Position numbers and translations under genes: made by a program. A DNA stretch of 64,000 nt from Ruminococcus sp. (lineage in GTDB: Bacteria; Bacillota; Clostridia; Oscillospirales; Ruminococcaceae), in assembly GCA_017960805.1 (NCBI GenBank), contig JAGCYM010000011.1, positions 1 through 64,000 on the forward strand, written 5' to 3'. Positions 35,495-44,076 of the stretch are shown here, one piece after another (the first letter of the stretch is position 1; every line of letters begins with the position of its first letter). Below the pieces are notes generated by a model. The model saw only the letters and a list, made by a program, of their open reading frames with translations, did not search any database and was not told the origin of the DNA.

Positions 35495-38041
35495 ATGAGA
35501 AAGAAAAGAAAATCAAAGTTTTTGCCGATCATTTCCATACTGGCCGTGGTAGCACTCTTATTGCTATTGTTCGACGTATTTATTTACAGAAAGTACTATA
35601 GCAACGGAAAATATAAACAGCTTTTTCAATCCACTAAGAACGTTGATATGACCAATCCGGACGGGAATACGGATTATGGAAGAATTTATTATTCACCTGT
35701 TGAAGAAGAACATATTGTTACGGATAACAAGGAAAGCACCATAGGATATATTGATAACGAGGTGCTTGTTGTTGCGAATGAAGGTGTAACCCATAATCAG
35801 ATTGCTGAGCTTGCCGCTTCTTACAATGCTGAGATAGTTGGAGAAATAGAAGTGTCAGGAGACTATCAACTGAGACTGAAAACTGCTCCTGATGAACTTG
35901 TGCATATTATCGAAAACATTTCTGCTGAACCGATAATCGATTCTGTGTCTCAGAATTATGTTTACGGAATCTCTACAGATTCAGGAGATGTTGGCTATTT
36001 TTACTATGGCAAGGAGTGGGCTCATGAACTTAGATCGTACACGAACGACGATGTGAATGATCGCAGTTGGGGATTCCGACTGATAAATACTCCAAAGGCA
36101 TGGCTTGCCTTAAATGAAAACATGTCAGTTATTGAGCCTGTAAATGTTGGAGTATGTGATGCAGGCATGTCAGATATTCATAGTGATGTCAGATTTGAAG
36201 AATTCTTTTATGAGAATGATGTGTATGGGAAAACAACAAAATGGACTACTAAGGATGAGGCTCTCTCAAGAGGACATGGAACCCATGTAAGCGGTACATT
36301 TGCGGCTGACACATATGACGATAACGGAATCTGCGGAATTTATCCTTACGGTAATGGTAGACTCTACGGAGCTAACGTTGACAAAGCTGTAGAAACAATA
36401 CACAGATTTGGAGATTATGATTTCTATAGCTCTTCAATGGGTGAAAAAGTTACCTTTGCTGAATTGATAGTAAGAAATGTTAAAGTCATCAATTTTAGTA
36501 TGGGATACAACTATGGACCCAACTTATTTACTGACAGATCAACAGAGGAAGTAGATTATAACGGGCTTTCAGAGTTCTTTAGTGACGAATCAAACCATGT
36601 TAAAACAGCTCAGGCGGCAAGTATACTAGGTGATTTCTATAACAGGATGCTAAAAAACGGTTATGATTTTGTCCTGGTTGCAAGCGCAGGAAACGATTCT
36701 TCTGATGAAACAGGGCATCTCGAATCAAAATACAACTCTCCATTGTGCTTGATCGAGCGCTCGGAATATCCTGATGTATATGACAGGATAATCGTTGTTG
36801 GTGCTCTGGATAGAAATCAGGATATTCTGGAATGTTCTAACGCAGGAAATCGCGTGGATATTTTTGCACCAGGAGATTTTATCTATTCAGCATACATTTT
36901 AAGTGGTTACAATTCTTTATCAGGTACATCCATGGCTGCTCCTCATGTTTCAGGAGTAGCAGCCATGGTATGGACTGCGAACAAGTCACTTACCGGTGCT
37001 CAGGTTAAGGATATTGTGATCAATAATCCTAACACAGAGTTGTCAGTTAAAACAGTAGATGCTTATAATTCTGTCGCCGAAGCGCTTAAAATGGCAGGAA
37101 CATCTGTCAATATCGATCTAAAAAATGGTGCGGTGATAGGAGAAGTCATTGCAAATCAGCTGATTCTGAAACCAATTGAAGGCGCCGAAGTCAAACTAAA
37201 AAACAGATCAACAGGGTATTCTTTTTCAGGAACTACCGATAAGGATGGATTCTATGAAATTGCTGTTCCAAACGGACAATATGATATGACTGTAAGTGCT
37301 GATGGGTATAAGGATTATAAAACATCTGAGAAACTTCCTGTATCTGTTGAATCGAATAAAATTGTTTACATTGACGGAATAAAATTAAAGAAAGACAAAG
37401 GGAAATCCTCAAAAGGAAACGAAGGAACAACAGAGCCAACTACAACAGGTAAGCTCATAACTGTCAGGGAAAAGCCAAAGGCAAAGAAGATCTACACTGG
37501 TGAAGATATCAATAAATACCTTCCTGAAAAATTCGGAGACTTTGATAAAGAGTTATTCGATAAGGTAAAGGCTTGGACTTATTACGACGGACATTATTAT
37601 GCTATTTTCGATCACGCTGTTTCCTCAACGTTCATGAGTATAGTAACAAAGCAGAATTCGAATGTACATCTTGTTACAATTTCGAGCAAGGATGAACAGC
37701 AATTAGTCGAAGAACTTCTTGTCTACGGAACACGTGATGCATATTATACTGGTCTGATAGTTAAAAAGAACGGGACCACCACAACAATAACCGGTGAAGC
37801 AAACGAATATACTCATTGGTACGAAGGATGTCCTGAAAACTATGACAAAGACGCCCTTACTGATGTAGTTTTAATCTGGAGAGGTTCCGGTGATGATCCG
37901 AAAAGTGCTGAAGATTTCGGCTACTGGTTCGATATTACAGAGAATGAATGGAGCTTTTTCGATTTTACCGATACCGAAACATCAGAAGTTTCACGAGGTA
38001 TTATTATTGAATGGGATACTCCTATAGCTAAAGAGGATTAA
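35495..38041 (+). CDS. Secreted or membrane-anchored S8 subtilisin-like protease
   Basis: An N-terminal membrane helix (residues 9-30) is followed by an inhibitor-like prodomain (VLVVANEGVTHNQIAELAAS). The S8 catalytic domain has Asp about 222 (GVCDAGMSD), His about 261 (HGTHVSG), oxyanion Asn about 400 (SAGND) and Ser about 479 (GTSMAAPHVSG). A carboxypeptidase-regulatory-like beta domain follows (about 545-625), then a Lys/Thr/Gly linker and a unique C-terminal domain of about 190 residues. Length 848. A SUFU-domain gene follows 85 bases downstream. It probably cleaves extracellular proteins or matures surface proteins. Confidence 0.92.
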   Translation: MRKKRKSKFLPIISILAVVALLLLLFDVFIYRKYYSNGKYKQLFQSTKNVDMTNPDGNTDYGRIYYSPVEEEHIVTDNKESTIGYIDNEVLVVANEGVTHNQIAELAASYNAEIVGEIEVSGDYQLRLKTAPDELVHIIENISAEPIIDSVSQNYVYGISTDSGDVGYFYYGKEWAHELRSYTNDDVNDRSWGFRLINTPKAWLALNENMSVIEPVNVGVCDAGMSDIHSDVRFEEFFYENDVYGKTTKWTTKDEALSRGHGTHVSGTFAADTYDDNGICGIYPYGNGRLYGANVDKAVETIHRFGDYDFYSSSMGEKVTFAELIVRNVKVINFSMGYNYGPNLFTDRSTEEVDYNGLSEFFSDESNHVKTAQAASILGDFYNRMLKNGYDFVLVASAGNDSSDETGHLESKYNSPLCLIERSEYPDVYDRIIVVGALDRNQDILECSNAGNRVDIFAPGDFIYSAYILSGYNSLSGTSMAAPHVSGVAAMVWTANKSLTGAQVKDIVINNPNTELSVKTVDAYNSVAEALKMAGTSVNIDLKNGAVIGEVIANQLILKPIEGAEVKLKNRSTGYSFSGTTDKDGFYEIAVPNGQYDMTVSADGYKDYKTSEKLPVSVESNKIVYIDGIKLKKDKGKSSKGNEGTTEPTTTGKLITVREKPKAKKIYTGEDINKYLPEKFGDFDKELFDKVKAWTYYDGHYYAIFDHAVSSTFMSIVTKQNSNVHLVTISSKDEQQLVEELLVYGTRDAYYTGLIVKKNGTTTTITGEANEYTHWYEGCPENYDKDALTDVVLIWRGSGDDPKSAEDFGYWFDITENEWSFFDFTDTETSEVSRGIIIEWDTPIAKED

Positions 38042-38125
38042 AAAGTGATTAATCTGAATCAGAAAACAACATGATGGTTATTTTGAAATTACGCCTGATC
38101 ATCATCAAATGCAAGGAGGAGAAAA

Positions 38126-39202
38126 ATGAATACTGAATGGGTATGTGAGAGCGAATCCCCAGTCTGTGCGGGCTTAACCGCAGCAGTAGGGAAAGATGAA
38201 AACGCCTATTATCTTTATTTGATGGCGCCGCCGGAAGAAAGAGGACAGGTACTTCGTATCCTTTGGCTTTGCAACCGTCGTCCGGCCCCGGAAACAATGA
38301 CTGCGGAAGGAACAGGATCAATTCTTATGCCACGTGAAAATGTTAAGCATGATCCAGCAGGAATTGAACTTGATGGTGATTCTCTGAAGATCGGATGGTA
38401 CGCAACTGGTGACAGTCCTATAGTATACGATAATCAAGGGATTCTCGGAGCAATCCCACCATTTGCCGGACTCCATGATTTCCCCGGATTTTCCAGGTAT
38501 GTAAGCGGAATGCATCGGTATGGCTGGCAGATGCGCCCAGAAGATGAGGAATCTGTCAAGTATTACCTTAAATCAGCTAACGAGCAATGGAGACTTACAC
38601 TAAATGATGATGGCTGGAATGTTGTGGATAACGCTTTCAAAAAAGTATATCAGGTATTTGCCGGCCAGCCAGAGCACTATCTGTGCATTGATCAGAATAC
38701 ATTTCCGCACAAACGCCTATGGATGGGCAAAAAGAATGATATATGCTATGATTTTTCAGTCGGCATGTCTCAGGCGGAGCTGCCGGGAGCGCAGCTTTTA
38801 TTCGGAAGGGAATATCAGAAATATGCCCGAATGGAACTTGGTTTTGCATGTATCGAACAGTATGAAAAACTGGCTGAATATATGCCTCCCGTCTTCGACA
38901 TGCTTATGAGAATGCCCTGGGAAGAGCGCGATTTCCTCGGACATGGACATACTGTTGATTTTGACAAGATAAGAGGATTCTATTCACTTCTTCTGGTTGA
39001 TCCGTCTCAGGTACCAGGACTTCCAAGTCCTGTAATGCCATCATTCCTTGGCACAACACCTCGTTTTCACTGGATCATCCCGATCACAGAAACGGAAACT
39101 GCCTTTGTTCGTGAAAACAGCATAGAAAAGCTTTTGAAGCGCAGCTGGATGCCAGAACTTATGCATGTGTTTGACGGCGGTCCTAAATTTCTTATGAAAT
39201 AA
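38126..39202 (+). CDS. Suppressor-of-fused (SUFU) domain protein
   Basis: A 358-residue cytoplasmic protein without signal. The C-terminal two thirds match the bacterial SUFU pattern: GMSQAELPGAQLLF, a helix leading to LMRMPWEERDFLGHGHTV, the LLVDPSQVPG segment and FHWIIPITETETAFV. The N-terminal 120 residues are not recognised. Bacterial SUFU proteins are often immunity proteins of contact-dependent or polymorphic toxins, but no toxin gene lies beside it. AAGGAGGAG precedes the ATG. A good terminator follows. Confidence 0.75.
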   Translation: MNTEWVCESESPVCAGLTAAVGKDENAYYLYLMAPPEERGQVLRILWLCNRRPAPETMTAEGTGSILMPRENVKHDPAGIELDGDSLKIGWYATGDSPIVYDNQGILGAIPPFAGLHDFPGFSRYVSGMHRYGWQMRPEDEESVKYYLKSANEQWRLTLNDDGWNVVDNAFKKVYQVFAGQPEHYLCIDQNTFPHKRLWMGKKNDICYDFSVGMSQAELPGAQLLFGREYQKYARMELGFACIEQYEKLAEYMPPVFDMLMRMPWEERDFLGHGHTVDFDKIRGFYSLLLVDPSQVPGLPSPVMPSFLGTTPRFHWIIPITETETAFVRENSIEKLLKRSWMPELMHVFDGGPKFLMK

Positions 39203-39206
39203 AAGA

Positions 39207-39257
39207 GAAAGACGTTCTTCGATCTGATTGATCAATTTGGAGAACGTCTTTCCCTTT
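39207..39257. terminator. Bidirectional terminator after the SUFU gene and the lipoprotein triplet
   Basis: A 12-bp perfect stem GAAAGACGTTCT/AGAACGTCTTTC (39207-39218 with 39241-39252), then CCTTTTTA on the plus strand and CTCTTTTATTT on the minus strand, between convergent genes. Confidence 0.85.
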
Positions 39258-39286
39258 TTATTATCCTTTTTGAGAACTTAACTGCA

Positions 39287-40759
39287 TCATTTCAGTTCAA
39301 ACCAGCAAAGCTTATCGGGCAAGCCTTTTCGGGTGCTATAGCCAACATTTATACCACTTTCTTCATCATAAGTAGTTCTTCCACCGCTTATTGTCAGATA
39401 ATACACAGCATCACCGATTTTGTTTACCAGACAATCATCACATGTTTCCAGATTATATTCAATTCCGAGAACAGGATTTACATAACTGATACTGTTTCCG
39501 TTTATCAATGGCAAGCCATCCATTCCGACAAGTGATACTCCTCCTCCAATCAGTCCGTCACTCGTTTGTACAGTGTTATCTCCGCCAAAACCACCGAACT
39601 GCAATTTCAGTTTCTCTCTGCTTTTAATATCGTATGTATACATCCACGACATGCCAAGGGCGCCTTCTGTTATGATTGATACCTTGTCTTTCCACACACA
39701 TACTTCTTTACAGTCAATCAGATCAGTAGAAATAGTATAATTCGGTGTTTTTACTGTTATCGGAGTATACTTGCCGTTTTCATTGCCACCTGTAATTTCC
39801 GCGGATATTCCGTCACATAATACTTTAACACCTGAACCGTCAATAGTATGACAGTCGCTTAGTTCCTTTGTCACAAAATCATATTCTTTCCACATCACAT
39901 ATTTATTCGTTCCAGAATGGTATGATATGTTCAGGCTTTTTTCTGTCTCCTCCATCATAAGCACTGTTCCGTCAAATGTGCCTACCTCTTCCTCTTCACC
40001 AGTTGCTAAATCAAATGATAATACAACAGACTTTTTGTATGAATCATTGCCGGAAACAATAAAGGTTTTTGATTCACCAACGTTCACTAAGCCAGTAATA
40101 TAAGTTTCGCTCTTTTTATCACCGGTATAGTATGTCACAGGATAGAATAGCTTACCGTGCGTTACCATAAGTGAGAAACTGCTGCTTCCATACTCAGTAC
40201 CTGTGTATGATACTAGTTCCTTTAAATCTCCTTTTTCTATATCATACGAGTATATCGACCAATCATGACAGCCGCAAAGATCGTCATAATTAACCAAAAA
40301 GAAGTATTTACCATCAGAGTAAACGGCTTTCTCAACCATTCCTTCACATGGTGTGTCTATCAGCTTTTTTAAATAGCTGTCATACTTATCCTTCGAATCA
40401 GTATCAGTGTAATCATGCTTTGTAATCGCATAATCATCATAATATTCCGTTAACTTGCATGGTGAAATTCTTTTCCCGAAATCAAGGTCGCTAAGATCTA
40501 CAGAGTGGATATCTATTGGCGGTGAGGATTCGGTAACATCATGATTTAATTCTACAAGTGTAAAGTCATCTTCAGTAAGCTCCAGATACTCCTGCTCTGC
40601 TGAAGTCTCAACCTCCACACTAACTGATCCAGTAGGAACTTCAGTATCCGAAGATGTCTTTATTTCACCTATAGGTTCGCTTTCTGCAGGCTTATCCTCA
40701 CATGCACACATAGAGGAAAGAAGCGCCAGCACAGCAAAAACAGCGATTGCTTTCTTCAT
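39287..40759 (-). CDS. Lipoprotein of a tandem three-member family, third in operon
   Basis: A 490-residue lipoprotein (signal ending in SSMCAC, AAGGAG before ATG). It shares with the next two genes the block DFxxVxxxxDVTxxxPPIDIHSVDLS, FGxRISPCK, a Cys-Gly-Cys/Arg-His-Asp segment (DLCGCHDWSIYSYD), CDGxxAxITGG, VCVWKDKVSIIT and the ending KGLPDKLCWFE. Repeated short strand units (SYDIEKGDLKELV) suggest a beta-propeller. No known family is recognised. All three genes have RBSs and lie 28-47 bases apart. Confidence 0.75.
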   Translation of the reverse strand: MKKAIAVFAVLALLSSMCACEDKPAESEPIGEIKTSSDTEVPTGSVSVEVETSAEQEYLELTEDDFTLVELNHDVTESSPPIDIHSVDLSDLDFGKRISPCKLTEYYDDYAITKHDYTDTDSKDKYDSYLKKLIDTPCEGMVEKAVYSDGKYFFLVNYDDLCGCHDWSIYSYDIEKGDLKELVSYTGTEYGSSSFSLMVTHGKLFYPVTYYTGDKKSETYITGLVNVGESKTFIVSGNDSYKKSVVLSFDLATGEEEEVGTFDGTVLMMEETEKSLNISYHSGTNKYVMWKEYDFVTKELSDCHTIDGSGVKVLCDGISAEITGGNENGKYTPITVKTPNYTISTDLIDCKEVCVWKDKVSIITEGALGMSWMYTYDIKSREKLKLQFGGFGGDNTVQTSDGLIGGGVSLVGMDGLPLINGNSISYVNPVLGIEYNLETCDDCLVNKIGDAVYYLTISGGRTTYDEESGINVGYSTRKGLPDKLCWFELK

Positions 40760-40787
40760 TGATTTCTCCTTTTTTGCTATAGTATAA

Positions 40788-42218
40788 CTATTCGATTATC
40801 AACTGCTTATTATCAAACCAATAAAGCTTATCAGGAAGGCCTTTGTTGCTGCTGTATCCGACAAACACTCTGTTTCCCTCATCAAATCTGCTTGATTTGC
40901 CATTGATGGTCAGATAGTAGACAGTATCATTATCTGCTTCAAACAAACAGTTTTCACTTGTCCCGATCTGAAACATTGTGCCTAGCAGAGGATCAAAATA
41001 TTCCAAACATGCTCCGCTCTCTAATGAATATCCATCACTTCCGGGAATGAGCGAACTTACTGCCAGCAATCCGTCTTCTGTCTGTATAGCACCGGAATAA
41101 TCGAAAGTAACATCCATTTTCAGTCTTTCTCGCTTTTTGAAGTCATACGTATTCATTTTGGAAGGGTTGTAAACATCTTTACAGATAATAGATGCCTTGT
41201 CCTTCCATAAGAATATATCTGAATAATCTATGATGTCAGTGATTAAGGTATAATACTGTGTTTCTATGGTCACCGGAGAGTATTTGCCATTCTCAATACC
41301 GCCTGTGATTTTTGCCGGTACTCCATCACAAAACACTTCATTGTCTGTGTTTTCATTATCATCAATGCTGTAAGATATATCCCTTGTGCTAAGTTCCTTT
41401 GTCACAAGGTCATATTCCCAATGATATGATTTGATCTCTATTTCGTCGCTCAAATCAATAAGGAGACTATTCTTTGTTGATTCCATGTTATAGACATCAC
41501 CTTCAACTTCCAACTCCTCATTCTCATTGCCGCCTTCGAAATCCAGAGAACAGATAGTTGCCTTATCCCGCATGCTGACGCTTGTATCACTGCATGACAC
41601 GGGATAATACAGTCTCCCACGCCAGGGAATCAGAGCATGATATGTACTTATCATCTTAGTATCTGAATGTGTTATTAGTTCTTTGCTGCTTCCAGTTTTG
41701 ACATCATATGAGTAGATTGACCAATCATGGCGTCCACAAAGATCATCAAAGTTTATAAGAAAAAAGAACTTCCCATCTGAATACACTATGTCATCAAGCA
41801 TTCCGCTGCATGGTGTTTCAGCAAGCTTCTTAACCGCATCATCATAGTGCTTCTGCCACTCAGGATCGGTGTATCCTACATTATATGCATAGTCCATATA
41901 TCCATCTGATTTCTTGCACGGGGATATTCTCTGTCCAAAATCCAATCCGCTCAGATCCACACAATGTATGTCTATAGGAGGTTCAGCATCAGTAACATCA
42001 AAAAAAAGATCAACCTGTGTGAAATCTTCTTCAGTTAATTCAAGGTATTCCGGCTCAGACAAATTCTTAGTTTCCATATTATCCGGATCCGTTCGAAATT
42101 CATGTTCAACTGTATTTTTTGTGTTGCCGACCGGCTCACTTTCAACAGGCTTGTTATCACAAGCAAATGTTGTAGCAAGTACAGCCATAGCAGCAATCAA
42201 AGCGATTGGTTTCCTCAT
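40788..42218 (-). CDS. Lipoprotein of the tandem family, second in operon
   Basis: The start at 42218 (MRKPIALIAAM) is chosen for AGGAG upstream and the lipoprotein signal ending in TFAC; a longer frame has no RBS. The 476-residue product matches its neighbours throughout (DFTQVDLFFDVTDAEPPIDI, LCGRHDWSIYSYD, GVPAKITGGIENGKYSPVTI, NKGLPDKLYWF). The Cys-Gly-Cys-His motif of the two siblings is Cys-Gly-Arg-His here, so one of the paired cysteines is lost. Surface-exposed, function unknown. Confidence 0.75.
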   Translation of the reverse strand: MRKPIALIAAMAVLATTFACDNKPVESEPVGNTKNTVEHEFRTDPDNMETKNLSEPEYLELTEEDFTQVDLFFDVTDAEPPIDIHCVDLSGLDFGQRISPCKKSDGYMDYAYNVGYTDPEWQKHYDDAVKKLAETPCSGMLDDIVYSDGKFFFLINFDDLCGRHDWSIYSYDVKTGSSKELITHSDTKMISTYHALIPWRGRLYYPVSCSDTSVSMRDKATICSLDFEGGNENEELEVEGDVYNMESTKNSLLIDLSDEIEIKSYHWEYDLVTKELSTRDISYSIDDNENTDNEVFCDGVPAKITGGIENGKYSPVTIETQYYTLITDIIDYSDIFLWKDKASIICKDVYNPSKMNTYDFKKRERLKMDVTFDYSGAIQTEDGLLAVSSLIPGSDGYSLESGACLEYFDPLLGTMFQIGTSENCLFEADNDTVYYLTINGKSSRFDEGNRVFVGYSSNKGLPDKLYWFDNKQLIIE

Positions 42219-42264
42219 AGTTTTTCTCCTGAAATATTCATTATGACATATTAATACTAATCGG

Positions 42265-43647
42265 TCACTGTGTTTCAAACCAGTTAAGTTTGTCAGGAAG
42301 CCCTTTTCCGTTAGTGTAGCCAACATACATACCATTTATATTGTTTTCATTTTCGCCTGTAAACGTCATGTAAAACACGTTTTTTCCACTTTCTCCATAA
42401 ATTAAATCGATATAGGGATCATATGTATCAAGCGTATAAACGGTACCAAGAACAGGATAGACATAGTACAATTTTTCACTAACCGGATCAATAATAAGGA
42501 CACCGTCTTCTGTCTGCAGAGATCTCGAATCTTTGAATCTGTCATACCTCATTTTCAGTTGTTCGTGGTTCGTCAGATCGTATGTATACATCCATGTACC
42601 GCCTTTATCATCAGGATAAACTATAGAAGCCTTATCCTTCCACAAATAAATATCCGTATAATAATTTATATCAGTCGTAATGGTATAGTACTGAGTTTTT
42701 ATGGTTATCGGGTTATGTTTCTCTCTGTCAAATCCTCCGGAGATCTCCGCGGGAACTCCGTCACAGAGAACTCGATTATTACCATTCTCATTTTCATATT
42801 CACTAAGTTCCCCTGATTCAATATCATATTCCGTCAGATAACACCTGCTATACCCACCTCTATAGCTATAGATTGCTAGTCCTTTTTCGCTTTCATTGAT
42901 TAATTGAACATCCCCATCCACTAAACATAGTTCCGATTCATTTCCGCTTTCCGGATTGATTGAAAAAAGTCTTGCCTTATACTTAATATTCCCAGAGTAA
43001 GCGAAGTCCTGTGATCCGACAGAATCATTCTCATTCTTCTCATTAACATAAGTTTTCACAACATAAAACAGCTTTCCATGCGAGGATGTAAGGCAGTCAA
43101 ATGCACCATTATATTCGAGTCCGGTATGTCTGATCACTTCCTTAAAGTTACCTGTCTCAACTTCGTATGAATATATCGATGAATCATGACATCCACACAG
43201 ATTGTCATAATTTACTGAAAGATAGTATTTACCATCAATAAATTCTAAGTCTGTAACCATTCCTCCGGACGGATTGTCCAGAATTGTCTGAACGGCTTCC
43301 TCATAGAGTTCCTTATTTTCAGATTCTTCCATATAGTGTGGGTATAGAGCAGCGTTCCTTGCATCCTCCTGTTCTTTGCATGGTGACATTCTCTCCCCAA
43401 AATCAAGGCTGCTTAAATCCGCACTGTTCACCTTGAACGGAGGTTCAGTATCTGTAATATCGCAGTTTATATCAACAGGAGTAAAATCCTCCTCAGTAAG
43501 TTCAAGATACACAGGATCAGTAACAGTTTCTATCTCAACAGGTTCAGTAATGTCTCCGATAGGTTCGCTTTCAACATGCTTTTCAGCACAGGCGTATAAA
43601 GAAACTGCTATTATTGCTGCAGACAATAAAGAAGTTATTCTTCTCAT
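42265..43647 (-). CDS. Lipoprotein of the tandem family, first in operon
   Basis: The start at 43647 (MRRITSLLSAA) follows GGAG and gives a lipoprotein signal ending in LYAC. A 460-residue product with the common blocks FGERMSPCK, NLCGCHDSSIYSYEVE, VLCDGVPAEISGG, IYLWKDKASIVYP and KGLPDKLNWFE. It is preceded by a recognisable promoter and is the likely head of the three-gene unit. Acidic mature protein, predicted extracellular; role unknown. Confidence 0.75.
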   Translation of the reverse strand: MRRITSLLSAAIIAVSLYACAEKHVESEPIGDITEPVEIETVTDPVYLELTEEDFTPVDINCDITDTEPPFKVNSADLSSLDFGERMSPCKEQEDARNAALYPHYMEESENKELYEEAVQTILDNPSGGMVTDLEFIDGKYYLSVNYDNLCGCHDSSIYSYEVETGNFKEVIRHTGLEYNGAFDCLTSSHGKLFYVVKTYVNEKNENDSVGSQDFAYSGNIKYKARLFSINPESGNESELCLVDGDVQLINESEKGLAIYSYRGGYSRCYLTEYDIESGELSEYENENGNNRVLCDGVPAEISGGFDREKHNPITIKTQYYTITTDINYYTDIYLWKDKASIVYPDDKGGTWMYTYDLTNHEQLKMRYDRFKDSRSLQTEDGVLIIDPVSEKLYYVYPVLGTVYTLDTYDPYIDLIYGESGKNVFYMTFTGENENNINGMYVGYTNGKGLPDKLNWFETQ

Positions 43648-43678
43648 GAGATTATTCTCCTTTCTGTTACACCTAATA

Positions 43679-43706
43679 ATAGTATCACAAAAAAGTGTGT
43701 TGTAAA
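43679..43706 (-). promoter_or_regulatory. Promoter of the lipoprotein triplet
   Basis: Minus-strand TTTACA (43701-43706), 16-base spacer, TACTAT (43679-43684); a moderate match. The start would be about 25 bases before the ATG of the first lipoprotein. Confidence 0.45.
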
Positions 43707-43830
43707 AAGGCAAAGAACGAATTTGCGCAAATCTTTGTACAAGTGCACAAATCACAGCCCTGTTTTTTGTGCATCATCAACATTGCCCTGCTCTGTAACG
43801 GAAAATACACCATCAGAAAGCCATGTCGGC

Positions 43831-43868
43831 TTGACACAAATGACTGATTTGCGTTATAATTGTGTCAA
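43831..43868 (+). promoter_or_regulatory. Promoter framed by inverted repeat, upstream of recG
   Basis: TTGACA (43831-43836), 18-base spacer, TATAAT (43855-43860). The arms TTGACACAA (43831-43839) and TTGTGTCAA (43860-43868) form a perfect 9-bp inverted repeat that begins at the -35 and abuts the -10. This geometry suits a dimeric repressor or a DNA loop. Confidence 0.65.
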
Positions 43869-43892
43869 TATCACATAGAGGACTGATTCCAT

Positions 43893-44003
43893 TTGAAAAT
43901 ACAGGAACTAAGAGATAAACTCAAGCAGTGTAACAAGGACGAAGTTGAAAAAATCGCTTCTGAACTTTATAAAATGCTGCCTAAAAGCAAAAAAGAAAAT
44001 TAA
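43893..44003 (+). CDS. Small protein with apparent frameshift at an A6 run, upstream of recG
   Basis: A TTG start, AGAGGA ten bases upstream and a coding-like sequence (KIQELRDKLKQCNKDEVEKI) give 36 residues ending at 44003. After the six-A run at 43989-43994 another frame stays open to 44061 and reads KPRDFLKEKYNKLTSTEKQ. That frame ends 15 bases before the recG ATG. Removing one A joins the two into a 55-residue product. The N-terminus vaguely recalls DUF6155-type proteins. It may be a real gene with slippage, a decayed gene or a base-call error. Confidence 0.45.
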   Translation: MKIQELRDKLKQCNKDEVEKIASELYKMLPKSKKEN

Positions 44004-44076
44004 ACCCAGGGATTTTCTGAAAGAAAAATATAATAAACTCACATCAACTGAAAAACAATAACGGAAGGAGCATATC

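Noticed and set aside
39287..43647. Interpretation of the lipoprotein triplet as solute-binding proteins of an ABC importer
   Set aside because: They lack the two-lobe binding-protein motifs and no permease or ATPase is adjacent.
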